DNA of 64,000 bases from Salininema proteolyticum (GCF_042685645.1 NZ_JBHUNX010000001.1:3720001-3784000); one strand, 5' to 3'; counted from the stretch's first letter, positions 32,052 to 40,335 are shown. Made by a program: numbers and translations. Notes: a model not told the origin generated them from the sequence alone.

Positions 32052-33761
32052 ATGACCCCGTTCTCTCAGAAGGCCACCCGCTACACCCCGTTCCACGATC
32101 AGATCGCCGTCTCCCTGCCCGACCGCACCTGGCCGGACAAGGTCATCGAGTCCGCGCCGGTATGGTGCGCCGTCGACCTCCGCGACGGAAACCAGGCCCT
32201 GATCGACCCCATGGACATCGAGCGCAAGAAGACCATGTTCCGCACCCTGGTCGACATGGGCTACAAGGAGATCGAGGTGGGCTTCCCCGCCGCGAGCCAG
32301 ACCGACTTCGACTTCGTCCGCGCCCTGGTCGACGAGGGCATGATCCCCGACGACGTCACCATCCAGGTGCTGGTCCAGTGCCGCGAGCACCTGATCGAGC
32401 GGACCTTCGAGTCCCTGCGCGGCGCCAAACGCGCCATCGTCCACTTCTACAACTCGACCTCCGCCCTGCAGCGCAAGGTCGTCTTCGACGCCTCCCGCGA
32501 CGAGATCAAGGCCATCGCCACCCACGGCGCCGAGCTGTGCCTGAAGTACGCCTTGATCGTCACCCCCGACGCGGACATCCGCTACGAGTACTCCCCCGAG
32601 TCATTCACCGGCACCGAGCTGGACTACGCCGTGGAGGTCTGCAACGCCGTCGCCGAGGTCATCGACCCCGCGCCGGACAAGCCGCTGATCGTCAACCTGC
32701 CGGCCACCGTCGAAATGGCCACCCCGAACGTCTACGCCGACTCCATCGAGTGGTTCAAGCGCCGCATGGCCCGCCCCGAGTCGATGATCCTGTCGGTCCA
32801 CCCCCACAACGACCGGGGCACCGGCGTCGCCGCCGCCGAGCTGGCCCTGCAGGCCGGCGCCGACCGCGTCGAGGGCTGCCTCTTCGGCAACGGCGAGCGC
32901 ACCGGCAACGTCTGCCTGGTGACGCTGGGAATGAACATGTTCAGCCAGGGCGTCGACCCCGAGATCGACTTCAGCGACATCGACTCGGTCAAGCGCACGG
33001 TCGAGTACTGCAACCGCCTGCCCGTCCACGAGCGCCACCCCTACGGCGGCGACCTGGTGTTCACGGCCTTCTCCGGCTCGCACCAGGACGCCATCAAGAA
33101 GGGCTTCGCCGCGCTGGAGGCCGAGGCGCGGGACGCGGGCGTACCCGTGGACGAGTACACCTGGGCGGTCCCGTACCTGCCGGTGGACCCCAAGGACATC
33201 GGGCGCAGCTACGAGGCGGTCATCCGCGTGAACTCGCAGTCCGGCAAGGGCGGGGTCGCCTACATCATGCACCAGGACTACGGCTTCGACCTGCCGCGCC
33301 GCATGCAGATCGAGTTCAGCCGCGCCGTCCAGGAGCACACCGACAACTCCGGACGCGAGGTCTCTTCGCGGGAGATCCACGAGATCTTCCGCCACGAGTA
33401 CCACCCCGAGTACCAGCCGAACCCGCGCCTGGCGGTCGGATCCTGCAACACCTCGGCCTCGGGCGACGAGGTCACGGTGGAGGCGTCGGTGACGTTCGAG
33501 GGGCAGGACCACAAGATCGTGGGCTCGGGCAACGGCCCGCTGTCGGCGTTCGTCAAGGCGCTGGAGGAGATCGGCGTCCGGGTGTCGGTGCAGGAGTACG
33601 TGCAGCACTCGCTGTCGACCGGCACGGACGCCAAGTCGGCGGCCTACGTCGAGTGCGCCATCGGCGACCGGACCGTCTGGGGCGCCGGCGTGCACTCCAA
33701 CATCACGCTGGCGACGCTGCGCGCGCTGGCCAGCGCCGTGAACCGCACCGAGGCGGGGTAG
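32052..33761 (+). CDS. leuA: 2-isopropylmalate synthase
   Basis: The 569-residue enzyme condenses 2-oxoisovalerate with acetyl-CoA in the first committed step of leucine synthesis. The TIM-barrel catalytic domain has the substrate and metal loop VDLRDGNQALIDPM (41-54) and the metal-binding pair H250-x-H252 in SVHPHND, followed by GCLFGNGERTGN. The C-terminal domain (about 440-569) is the leucine-binding regulatory domain. This is the long, actinobacterial (LeuA type 2) form. GTAGGAG lies 10-16 bases before the ATG. Transcription is expected to be attenuated by leucine through the leader; feedback inhibition acts on the protein. Confidence 0.96.
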   Translation: MTPFSQKATRYTPFHDQIAVSLPDRTWPDKVIESAPVWCAVDLRDGNQALIDPMDIERKKTMFRTLVDMGYKEIEVGFPAASQTDFDFVRALVDEGMIPDDVTIQVLVQCREHLIERTFESLRGAKRAIVHFYNSTSALQRKVVFDASRDEIKAIATHGAELCLKYALIVTPDADIRYEYSPESFTGTELDYAVEVCNAVAEVIDPAPDKPLIVNLPATVEMATPNVYADSIEWFKRRMARPESMILSVHPHNDRGTGVAAAELALQAGADRVEGCLFGNGERTGNVCLVTLGMNMFSQGVDPEIDFSDIDSVKRTVEYCNRLPVHERHPYGGDLVFTAFSGSHQDAIKKGFAALEAEARDAGVPVDEYTWAVPYLPVDPKDIGRSYEAVIRVNSQSGKGGVAYIMHQDYGFDLPRRMQIEFSRAVQEHTDNSGREVSSREIHEIFRHEYHPEYQPNPRLAVGSCNTSASGDEVTVEASVTFEGQDHKIVGSGNGPLSAFVKALEEIGVRVSVQEYVQHSLSTGTDAKSAAYVECAIGDRTVWGAGVHSNITLATLRALASAVNRTEAG

Positions 33762-33780
33762 GCGCGGACTAGAGCGAGAA

Positions 33781-33862
33781 GGGCCCCGGCCACGGCACCG
33801 GCCCCGACGAGGACTCGGACCATCGGTCCGGTCTCCGGCGGGGCGGTGCGCGGCCGGGGCCC
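33781..33862 (+). terminator. Bidirectional terminator between leuA and the VOC gene
   Basis: GGGCCCCGGCC at 33781 pairs perfectly with its complement ending at 33862, enclosing smaller hairpins such as CGGACC/GGTCCG (33817-33831). It lies between convergent genes. Confidence 0.7.
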
Positions 33863-33902
33863 GCGCTATTTCAGGACTGGGCTCAATCGCCCTGAGCCCT
33901 GG

Positions 33903-34388
33903 TCACGTCTCGTCGGCCTCGCCCTTCGCCATGGAGGCGATCCACTCGTTCACCAGGCGCTCGGCCTCACCGCGGGGCACGTCCTTGACGCGGGTCATGA
34001 CGGCCCAGCGCCGCCCGAACGGGTCCACGATGGACCCGAAGCGGTCTCCGGTGACGAACTCGGAGATCTCCTCGCGCAACGTCGCCCCCGCCTCGACGGC
34101 CTTGCCCACGACGGTGTCGACGTCCTCCACGTAGAGGACCAGCGTTGCCGAGACGTTGTCCGGGTCGGGCGGGACCAGACCCATGGAGGGCATGGGGTCG
34201 CTCAGCTGGAGGATGGAGTCGCCGATCTGGAGTTCGGCGTGCATGACGATGTCGCCGGCGTCGTTGCGGCTGAGGACCTCCGCGTCGAAGACCGCGCGGT
34301 AGAAGTCGATGGCGGTGGCGGCGTTGTCCACGACGACGAACGGCGTCAGGGAGTGGTATCCCTCGGGAATCGGATTGACCTTGCTCAT
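33903..34388 (-). CDS. VOC-superfamily protein (PhnB/glyoxalase-like)
   Basis: The 161-residue protein has the vicinal-oxygen-chelate fold in two beta-alpha-beta-beta-beta modules: SLTPFVVVDNAATAIDFYRAVFDAE (start of module 1) and ATLVLYVEDVDTVVGKAVEAGA (module 2), ending in the DPFGRRWAVMTR motif. The PhnB-like pattern MHAELQIGDSILQLSD is clear. Such proteins are metal-dependent isomerases, dioxygenases or resistance binders; the metal-ligand set is incomplete by eye, so the function is open. GGAG precedes the ATG at 34388. It lies next to a divergent AraC regulator that might control it. Confidence 0.85.
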   Translation of the reverse strand: MSKVNPIPEGYHSLTPFVVVDNAATAIDFYRAVFDAEVLSRNDAGDIVMHAELQIGDSILQLSDPMPSMGLVPPDPDNVSATLVLYVEDVDTVVGKAVEAGATLREEISEFVTGDRFGSIVDPFGRRWAVMTRVKDVPRGEAERLVNEWIASMAKGEADET

Positions 34389-34522
34389 GACTCCACTCTC
34401 CCACCGTCGGCGTCCTCGGCACTTGAAAAAACCCGCCAATCGGCGCGGCCGTCGGGGCGTATCGGCGGTGGGCGACGGCCCTCTCCGGTCGCGACCGCTG
34501 GTGCGACCGCCCCGGAGGGAGT

Positions 34523-34602
34523 GCCCCTGCGATGTCGGCGCAGAGAGGGCGCCGTCTCTGTCTCCCCCGCTCCGCCGCGGAGAGCCCCTGCTATGTCGGC
34601 GC
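34523..34602 (+). repeat. Pair of 19-bp direct repeats before the AraC gene
   Basis: GCCCCTGCGATGTCGGCGC at 34523-34541 recurs at 34584-34602 with one change (T for G). The centre-to-centre distance is 61 bases, close to six helical turns. The second copy overlaps the predicted -35 region of the AraC gene. Confidence 0.65.
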
Positions 34603-34615
34603 CGAGACCTAGAAT
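34587..34615 (+). promoter_or_regulatory. Leaderless promoter of the AraC gene
   Basis: TAGAAT (34610-34615) lies 6 bases before the ATG at 34622, with CCTGCT 17 bases upstream as a weak -35. The mRNA would begin at the start codon. Confidence 0.5.
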
Positions 34616-34621
34616 CGCGGC

Positions 34622-35455
34622 ATGGACGGTTACCCGCACATGCCCACGACCAGCGGCAAGGCCGTGCTCCGCCCGGAGGAGACCGCGCGCCGGTCCACCC
34701 TGCTGCAATACCCTGTGGCCGGCCCGCTCGGAGTCTTCGTCGAGCGGACCTGGGCGGTGCACTGGGACCTGCCGCCCGGCATCGAGCACGTCACCGAGGT
34801 CGTCTCCCAGCCTTGCTTCAACCTGACCTTCCACGCCGGCTCGGCGGCCATGCTCCACGGCGTCGGCTCCGGCGTCTCGCGCCACCCGTTGTCCGGCTCC
34901 GGGCGCTTCTTCGGGCTCAAGTTCCGGCCCGGCGGATTCCGCGCCTTCACGGGGCTGCCCGCCCATACGCTCACCGACCGCTCCGTCCCCGCCGCCGAGG
35001 TCTTCCCCGGCGTCGACGACCTCGGCGCGGACGGCCTCCCCGACGAGGAGGCCGGGGCGGCCCTCACCGGCTATCTGGCCGTCCGGGCTCCTGAGCCGGA
35101 CGAACGCTACGCGGACCTACTGGCCATGGTCTCCGCGATGCTCCACGACCGCAGGATCAGCCGGACCGAGCAGGTCGCCCGGAGGTTCAACCACTCGGAG
35201 CGCACCCTGCAGCGTCTCTTCCGCGAGTACATCGGCGTAAGTCCCAAGTGGATGATCCAGCGCTACCGGCTGCACGACGCGGCGCACACCCTCGCGCACG
35301 AGGCCGACACCGTCCTGGCGGATCTGGCAGCGGAACTGGGCTGGTCCGACCAGGCGCACTTCACCCGCGACTTCAAACACCACATAGGACTCACTCCCGG
35401 CGAGTACGCCGCCGAATGCGCGAGCGCCGACGCGCTTGCCGGCTACTCGATGTGA
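34622..35455 (+). CDS. AraC-family transcriptional regulator
   Basis: The 277-residue protein has an N-terminal sensory domain (about 25-150, with PAGPLGVFVERTWAVHWDL and FFGLKFRPGGFRAFTG, as in the DUF6597-type domain often fused to AraC) and a C-terminal AraC double helix-turn-helix (about 170-270). The second helix-turn-helix shows the signature LAAELGWSDQAHFTRDFKHHIGLTPGEYA. Ligand and targets are unknown. There is no ribosome site; the gene seems leaderless. Two direct repeats overlap its promoter, which suggests autoregulation and control of the divergent VOC gene. Confidence 0.88.
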   Translation: MDGYPHMPTTSGKAVLRPEETARRSTLLQYPVAGPLGVFVERTWAVHWDLPPGIEHVTEVVSQPCFNLTFHAGSAAMLHGVGSGVSRHPLSGSGRFFGLKFRPGGFRAFTGLPAHTLTDRSVPAAEVFPGVDDLGADGLPDEEAGAALTGYLAVRAPEPDERYADLLAMVSAMLHDRRISRTEQVARRFNHSERTLQRLFREYIGVSPKWMIQRYRLHDAAHTLAHEADTVLADLAAELGWSDQAHFTRDFKHHIGLTPGEYAAECASADALAGYSM

Positions 35456-35466
35456 GGGCCGCGCCC

Positions 35467-35922
35467 TCAGCGGCGCGGTCGGGCGTTCCCGGGAGAGTTG
35501 TTCCAGTAGTCGATCTGCCGGGGCGCCTGCGATTGCGGAATCGCGGGGTGGGCGGCGGAGAACGCCTCCAGCTGACCCGCGTCGAGGCACTTGCGGAGCT
35601 TCACCGGCACCTGCCGGACGCTACCGTGACGGTCGACGAAGAAGATGTGGGGGAAGGAGACCTGGATCGCCGCGCCCTCAGGTACGGCCACGCGGTAGTG
35701 GGCCGGGCTCAGGGGGAAGATGAGCGACTCGCGGGTGGCGATGAGGTAGGGGAGGCGGAGGACGACCGCGCCGACCAGGACCGCGAGGAGCCCGAGGACG
35801 ATCAGGAGGACGCCGAGCGACAGAAGCGGAGCCATGAAGAGCAGGGAGGCGCCGACCAGGACGCAGAGTGCGCCCACGGCGCCGGTGATCCATCGATGAC
35901 GTTGGGACACATGTATCTCCAT
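35467..35922 (-). CDS. Small membrane protein with C-terminal soluble domain
   Basis: The 151-residue protein has two adjacent transmembrane helices (ITGAVGALCVLVGASLLFMA and LSLGVLLIVLGLLAVLVGAVVL, residues 12-56) followed by an about 90-residue cytoplasmic or exported beta-rich domain similar in feel to bacterial PH-like domains (LIATRESLIFPLSPAHYRVA). Function unknown. It converges with the AraC gene, with 11 bases between the stops. No close partner gene is evident on its own strand. Confidence 0.7.
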   Translation of the reverse strand: MEIHVSQRHRWITGAVGALCVLVGASLLFMAPLLSLGVLLIVLGLLAVLVGAVVLRLPYLIATRESLIFPLSPAHYRVAVPEGAAIQVSFPHIFFVDRHGSVRQVPVKLRKCLDAGQLEAFSAAHPAIPQSQAPRQIDYWNNSPGNARPRR

Positions 35923-36232
35923 GGGACCATGATACGGAGCCGCTACCTCGGCGGTCAGACCGCTGTACCGGGCCCCGAATGGCGTCCCTATACCGCCGAG
36001 TCGCTCTGATTCGATGGCCGAAACGCCTATTGAGCGGCCGGTTCATGGACACTTCCGCACCCGGGAACGCCTTCGATCGATACGCCCAATGCCGCATCGA
36101 GTATTCAGGGTTGACTTGACCTCGTCGCGCGAATAGTCTCACAGTGAACTGGTAATGGAATGAATCCGTTGCAGCACAACGACAGTAAGAGGGCCGGGGC
36201 CACTCTCCCCGATTCCCGGAAAGGAAACCGAG

Positions 36233-36730
36233 ATGCGATCGAGACATTCGCGCAATACCGAATCGACCCGCTCGAATTGGAAGCAAATCCTCAAGAGGTC
36301 GACCTTGACGATAGCCGCGGCGTTCGCGGCCGTTGCCGCCACTACCGTCGCCGTGCCCGAACCCGCCGCGGCTGCGGGACCCTGCGGGTCGTCCTACGCC
36401 CACGTCGGCCACTACGAGTTCGGCCCGTCGGCGACGAAAGACTGGGGAGCCATTGATGTCTACTGGTCCTCGACGGCCGGACGCAACTGCGCCGTCATGA
36501 ACTCCACTGGTGACGCCTACGGCGTCTCCGGCCGCAAGTTCGTGCGCATCTTCCCGACCAGCGCCCCGAAGTACCATGACTATGATTCCGGCAACTACAA
36601 GTACTACGCGGGACCCGTGTACACGCCTCGCGGATACAACATGTCGGGCAAATGCATCACCGTGGAGGCCGGCATCTGGCTCAGTAGCGGCGACGCCGGT
36701 CTCAAGCTTCCTGGCATCCACTGTGGTTAA
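36233..36730 (+). CDS. SapA-like secreted protein
   Basis: The 165-residue precursor has an unusual 25-residue basic lead (MRSRHSRNTESTRSNWKQIL) before a signal peptide (TLTIAAAFAAVAATTVAVPEP), cleaved near AAAA-GPCG. The mature 117 residues contain four cysteines and the DSGNYKYYAGPVYTP ... GKCITVEAG pattern that resembles the C-terminal part of spore-associated protein A of Streptomyces. SapA is found on spore surfaces, function unknown. AAAGG precedes the ATG. The downstream region is disturbed by mobile-element debris. Confidence 0.75.
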   Translation: MRSRHSRNTESTRSNWKQILKRSTLTIAAAFAAVAATTVAVPEPAAAAGPCGSSYAHVGHYEFGPSATKDWGAIDVYWSSTAGRNCAVMNSTGDAYGVSGRKFVRIFPTSAPKYHDYDSGNYKYYAGPVYTPRGYNMSGKCITVEAGIWLSSGDAGLKLPGIHCG

Positions 36731-36764
36731 CCAGCGCCCGAGACCATAAACAGTGCCGAGAGAG

Positions 36765-37072
36765 GGCGTATGTCGCATCACCATTGCGGAAGCGGCATAC
36801 GCTCTGGAGTTCACGAGGAAGTCCCAGGAGGCGTCCTCCCCGAAGGTGACATCGCGGATGTGGTGGAGAGCCTCGATCGCCCCGTGCCGGCGGGCGAGAT
36901 GGAGCAAGAGACGGGGGCCGGTTTTAGCGGTGGTGAGACTGGTGGTCAGGTAGACGGCCTCGGAGCCGGTTTCCTTGTCGCTGTTGTGCCAGAAGGTACG
37001 GGTTACTCGAGCGACCTGCCGGGATCCGGGTAAGTCGATAGCTGCAACGGCTATTGAGCGGCCTCGCTCTTC
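36765..37072 (-). pseudogene. Remnant of an ISAs1-family transposase
   Basis: Reading the minus strand from about 37072 gives GEERGRS, AVAAIDLPGSRQVARVTRTF, EAVYLTTSLT, LARRHGAIEALHHIRDVTF and GED. This is the C-terminal third of an ISAs1 transposase, including the R-H-x-x-IE-LHH-RDVTF-ED region with the last catalytic Glu. A stop codon precedes it at the upstream edge and the end has drifted (SWDFLVNSRAYAASA). No terminal repeats are seen, so it is a dead fragment. Confidence 0.75.
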
Positions 37073-37227
37073 GCCACGGCGCTACCGGATTCAGCCGTAG
37101 TGTGCCGTCCTTTAGGGCGGTGGTGGAACGGCTCAGAACCGCGCGCGGTGGACCACTGTGGCCGCTGGAACCGGCCCGCGCGAAATCTCGCAAGCCACGT
37201 GTCAGACCCCCGCGATAGAGTCACGGT

Positions 37228-38442
37228 GTGCTGCTGCGGTACCGATTCCGGATCTACCCGACCGCGCCACAGGCCAAGGCCTTGGCGCGGGTGTTCGGGT
37301 GCGTCCGAGTCGTTTACAACGACAGCGTGGCCGCCCGCAAGGCCGCGTTCCAGGCCGGGGAGCCGTTCCCGAAGTCCGGCGACCTGTCCACGGCGCTCAT
37401 CACCGAGGCGAAGAAGACCGACGAGCGGGCATGGCTGGCCGAGGTCTCAGCTGTTCCCTTGCAACAAGCGGTCCGGGACTGCGACCGGGCGTATGCGAAC
37501 TTCTTCGACTCGCTCAAGGGGAAACGGTCCGGCCCGCGTATCGGGCCGCCCCGGTTCAAACGCCGTTCGAACACACAGACCACCAGGTTCACCAAGGCCG
37601 CCCGGTTCCGCGTGCTGGGCAACGGCCGGCTGCGACTGCCCAAGATCGGGGACCTCACAGTCGCCTGGTCGCGTGACCTTCCGTCGGAGCCCAGCTCGGT
37701 CACGATCATTAAGACCACCACGGATAAGTACTATGCGTCATTCGTGGTCGCCCTCGAGGACGGCGCGGACCTACTCGAACCACTCCCGGCCGACCAGGAC
37801 ACGGGAATCGACCTGGGGTTGAAGTCGTTCGCCGTGCTGCGGGGCGGGGCGGTGATCGAAAATCCGACGTTCTTTGCCCGACTGGAGCGGAAACTCAAAC
37901 GCGCGCAGCGGTCTCTGTCGCGCAAGCAGAAGGGATCGAACAACCGCGCCAAGGCGCGTCTCAAGGTCGCCCGGGTCCACGAGAAGATCAAACACTCCCG
38001 TACCGACTGGATAGACAAGAAGATCCACCGCATCGTCAGTGAGAATCAAGCTGTATATGTGGAGGACCTGAACGTCAGGGGGCTGCAGAGGTCCCGCATG
38101 TCAAAGTCAGTGCAGGAGGCGGCGTTCGGGATGTTCCTGACCCGTCTGGAATCCAAGGCCAGGCGGGCGGGCCGCGTGTTCGTGCGGGTGGACAGGTACT
38201 TCCCCTCCACCCGTCTGTGCTCCGACTGCGGAGCCTTGACCGGGCCGAGTGGCCTGGAAGGGCTCAAGGTACGCCGCTGGGAGTGCGGGTGCGGGACGGC
38301 ACACGACAGGGACGCCAACGCCGAGAAAAACATTCGCGCCGAAGGGCGCAGGCTGGTCGCCGCAGGGCATGCGGAGACCCTAAACGACTCGTGGAGCGCA
38401 GGTAAGACCGGGGAGACCCGGCACAGCGCGTCGAAGCAGTAA
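37228..38442 (+). CDS. tnpB: TnpB RNA-guided DNA endonuclease
   Basis: The 404-residue protein is a complete TnpB, the ancestor group of Cas12 nucleases. The N-terminus (RYRFRIYPTAPQAKALARVF) is the OrfB helix-turn-helix; the RuvC nuclease residues are all present: D195 in GIDLGLK, E279 in VYVEDLN and D362 in HDRDANAEKN. The zinc finger is CSDC (331-334) with a shortened second half CGC (353-355). The long stretch 218-265 is basic and helical, as in the RNA-binding lobe. It starts at GTG 37228. It would cut DNA matching a guide carried by the right-end RNA and so keep the element in the population. Confidence 0.92.
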   Translation: MLLRYRFRIYPTAPQAKALARVFGCVRVVYNDSVAARKAAFQAGEPFPKSGDLSTALITEAKKTDERAWLAEVSAVPLQQAVRDCDRAYANFFDSLKGKRSGPRIGPPRFKRRSNTQTTRFTKAARFRVLGNGRLRLPKIGDLTVAWSRDLPSEPSSVTIIKTTTDKYYASFVVALEDGADLLEPLPADQDTGIDLGLKSFAVLRGGAVIENPTFFARLERKLKRAQRSLSRKQKGSNNRAKARLKVARVHEKIKHSRTDWIDKKIHRIVSENQAVYVEDLNVRGLQRSRMSKSVQEAAFGMFLTRLESKARRAGRVFVRVDRYFPSTRLCSDCGALTGPSGLEGLKVRRWECGCGTAHDRDANAEKNIRAEGRRLVAAGHAETLNDSWSAGKTGETRHSASKQ

Positions 38443-38512
38443 CCCGCCCGTAGAGCCTCCAGCCACGCTGGAAGCCAAGCCGGGAATCGCCTTCCCTTCA
38501 GGGTGCTGTTGG
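38380..38512 (+). ncRNA. Predicted right-end guide (omega) RNA of the TnpB element
   Basis: In known TnpB elements the guide RNA overlaps the 3' end of tnpB and ends at the right end. Here that zone has CTCCAGC-CACGCTGGAAG-type pairing (38455-38473) and the CCCTTCAGGG end hairpin (38494-38503). The guide would be the bases just beyond the right end. Exact limits are inferred. Confidence 0.4.
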
Positions 38513-38626
38513 ACAACGGACAGAACAGGCGAGCGTCTATCGGGAATTAACCGGTCGCGCTCGCCGAGGACCGTGCTTCGGACGGAGATTCGTCCCTTTA
38601 CCAACAGCACCCCTTTAGGGAGGCGA
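38487..38626. repeat. 26-bp inverted repeat pair beyond tnpB
   Basis: The right-end sequence at 38487-38512 has an inverted copy at 38601-38626, 20 of 26 bases alike, including CCAACAGCACCC and GAGGCGA-type edges. The differences fall in the middle, where each copy forms its own small hairpin. The 88 bases between contain two more hairpins and no gene. Confidence 0.7.
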
Positions 38627-38631
38627 GGACG

Positions 38632-39042
38632 TCAATCCTCGATCGGACGCCCGTTCTTGTCCACGGACTGGAGCCAGGTGAAACGGTCGCGCGCGAAGTA
38701 GAAGTAGGCGCCCAGGGCGATGGCGTAGAGCAGCCCCAAGAAGTTGAGTCCGGCGTTGAGGAAGGCGAAGAAGGCGCCGCCGAGGATGATCAGCTCGATG
38801 GCCAGGCGAGTCCTGCCGCTCACGGGGAAGGGCGCGCGGGTCTGCCGGGTCGGATCGTCGGCCACGGCGAAGGCGGACCACACGACACCGGCGAAAGCCG
38901 GCAGGACGATCGCCCCGACCAGCGACATGGCCCCGCCCCACATGTTCCAGCCGGCGAAGAAGTACCCGGCCAGGGCCGCGATCTCCAGGAAGAACCGCCA
39001 CCGCAGCATCTGCGGCGAGGTGGAAGTCAGGGACGTGGACAT
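38632..39042 (-). CDS. YrdB/DUF2568-family membrane protein
   Basis: The 136-residue protein has four transmembrane helices (RWRFFLEIAALAGYFFAGWN; SLVGAIVLPAFAGVVWSAF; LAIELIILGGAFFAFL; LGLLYAIALGAYFYF). The ADDPTRQTRAPFPVSGRTRLAIEL loop between helices 2 and 3 is the family signature. Function unknown. GGAGG six bases before the ATG at 39042 fixes the start. It begins 6 bases beyond the inverted TnpB-type end, so its terminator has been replaced by mobile-element sequence. Confidence 0.82.
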   Translation of the reverse strand: MSTSLTSTSPQMLRWRFFLEIAALAGYFFAGWNMWGGAMSLVGAIVLPAFAGVVWSAFAVADDPTRQTRAPFPVSGRTRLAIELIILGGAFFAFLNAGLNFLGLLYAIALGAYFYFARDRFTWLQSVDKNGRPIED

Positions 39043-39126
39043 TGAGCTCCTCCGAAGTCGTCGGGAACACACCCGTGTGCGACCAGACTGCCACCGGGGA
39101 GGCGCCCGTGCCGGGGTTTCGGAGAA

Positions 39127-39510
39127 CTACTCCTCGCCCTGAGGCCTGCTCGGATACTTCTCTTTCAGGCGAGCGGAGTTCGCGGCGCTGATGAACCCGA
39201 ATTGCCTGAAGATCGTTCGCCTTCTGCCGTCGGTGCGCACCGAGCAGAGAGACCTGCCGTCGAATTCCCAGCGGCCTCCTTCGGGCGGACGCCACGTCCA
39301 GGAGAAAGGGCCTAGGTACATCACGCAACGATCATCGTCGATCCACAGCATGGGACGGATGAAGCCCAAGACTCCGCAGAGGATGAACCAGAGGGGCAAG
39401 ATCAGGCTGAACGTCGGGAGTTCGGACTCCACGAACAGAGAGAGGTACGCCTCGATGGCGCCAAAGACAAGGAGACCGACTAGGAACCAGCGGGGGTAGA
39501 AGATCGCCAT
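39127..39510 (-). CDS. Small membrane protein of unknown function
   Basis: The 127-residue protein has two transmembrane helices (FLVGLLVFGAIEAYLSLFV and FSLILPLWFILCGVLGFI, residues 8-53) and a soluble C-terminal region with WIDDDRCVMYLGPFSWTWRPP that reads as a small beta sheet. It resembles many two-helix PH-like or DUF membrane proteins of actinobacteria but I do not recognise it. It may share a transcript with the next genes on the same strand, though 84 bases separate it from the gene downstream. Confidence 0.65.
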   Translation of the reverse strand: MAIFYPRWFLVGLLVFGAIEAYLSLFVESELPTFSLILPLWFILCGVLGFIRPMLWIDDDRCVMYLGPFSWTWRPPEGGRWEFDGRSLCSVRTDGRRRTIFRQFGFISAANSARLKEKYPSRPQGEE

Positions 39511-39532
39511 GGCCCCATGGTAGCGATACTTC

Positions 39533-40120
39533 TCAGATCCTCGATTCCACTACCCTGGCCGCCATCGGCAGGAAGGCGTCCATGCCCCATGAGAGACCCG
39601 ACTCCTTGACGTCGGCGAAGCGGCACCGGAAGCGCATTCCCTCGTCGTCGGCGCCGGACGAGACCGTGTGGGACCACTCGTCGGGCAGGCCGTCCGGAGC
39701 GATGAGCCATGCGTACGTGGACACCTGCTCGCTCCCTGGCACCGGGACTGCCGCCTGGCCGCGTGCGAAGCCGTCGCCGCTCTCTTCGCGATCAGGCTCG
39801 GGCACATGGCTGGCCCCGGGCTCACTGCGCTGTCGGACTGCCGTGCTGCGATCGAAATCGGGCACCTGGACGGACCTCTGAAGACCGTTGCCCAGGGCGC
39901 CCCCGAACCGGAGGCCCGCTATGCCGGTCTCCTCGAAGGCTTCCCGCAGGGCGGCCTCCTCGACCGTCTCGCCGGCCTCCACTCCGCCTCCGGGCACCTG
40001 GATTCCGGCCTCAGGGGCGTCTTTGTGGGCGAACACGAGCACCTGAAGACCCCCGGAGGAGGACCGGCGGAGGACATAGGCGGCGGCACGCTGGCGGAAG
40101 GGAAGGTTCTCGATATCCAT
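39533..40120 (-). CDS. NUDIX hydrolase with an internal insertion
   Basis: The 195-residue enzyme hydrolyses a nucleoside diphosphate linked to another group. The NUDIX box is complete: G45, E51, R59-E60 and E63-E64 in GGVEAGETVEEAALREAFEE. A later EWSHTVSSGADDEGMRFRCRF is typical of a small actinobacterial subgroup. Compared with that subgroup, residues 82-135 look like an insertion rich in Pro, Glu, Ser and Arg; two compensating frame changes there are possible. ATG 40120 is chosen because the protein then begins near the fold; a longer frame starts at 40159. Confidence 0.78.
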   Translation of the reverse strand: MDIENLPFRQRAAAYVLRRSSSGGLQVLVFAHKDAPEAGIQVPGGGVEAGETVEEAALREAFEETGIAGLRFGGALGNGLQRSVQVPDFDRSTAVRQRSEPGASHVPEPDREESGDGFARGQAAVPVPGSEQVSTYAWLIAPDGLPDEWSHTVSSGADDEGMRFRCRFADVKESGLSWGMDAFLPMAARVVESRI

Positions 40121-40262
40121 CGCACCATGATGCCACAGTCCGATTCCCTTGGGCGCCAAGAAAGTACCTGTGGAAGGCCGCCGTTACCTGACGAGCGCCC
40201 CAAGGCGGCCGGCACCCCCGGCGATCCGATTGCGCCTCTTGACGGCTCGGCGACATTTGCCC

Positions 40263-40291
40263 TTGTCCGACAACCGCCGGTACGGAAGAAT
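40263..40291 (+). promoter_or_regulatory. Promoter of the PPC-domain gene
   Basis: TTGTCC and AAGAAT are 17 bases apart, 45 bases before the ATG. Confidence 0.5.
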
Positions 40292-40335
40292 TTTCATCTA
40301 CGGACATGTCACTCGACCGACACAGGAGGAACGAC

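Larger units (their letters stand above)
37100..38515 (+). mobile_element. Solo TnpB element (IS200/IS605-type, no TnpA)
   Basis: The element holds one tnpB gene and no Y1 transposase. The left end is marked by a hairpin at 37105-37120 (CCGTCC-TTTA-GGGCGG), and the right end by CCTTCCCTTCAGGGTG near 38490-38506, both of the style typical of IS605-group ends. Without TnpA it would need a helper in trans. It lies against the ISAs1 remnant, so this site has collected mobile DNA more than once. Confidence 0.7.

Noticed and set aside
38046..38516. Minus-strand frame opposite the end of tnpB
   Set aside because: Antisense of tnpB and the element end; no support as a gene.
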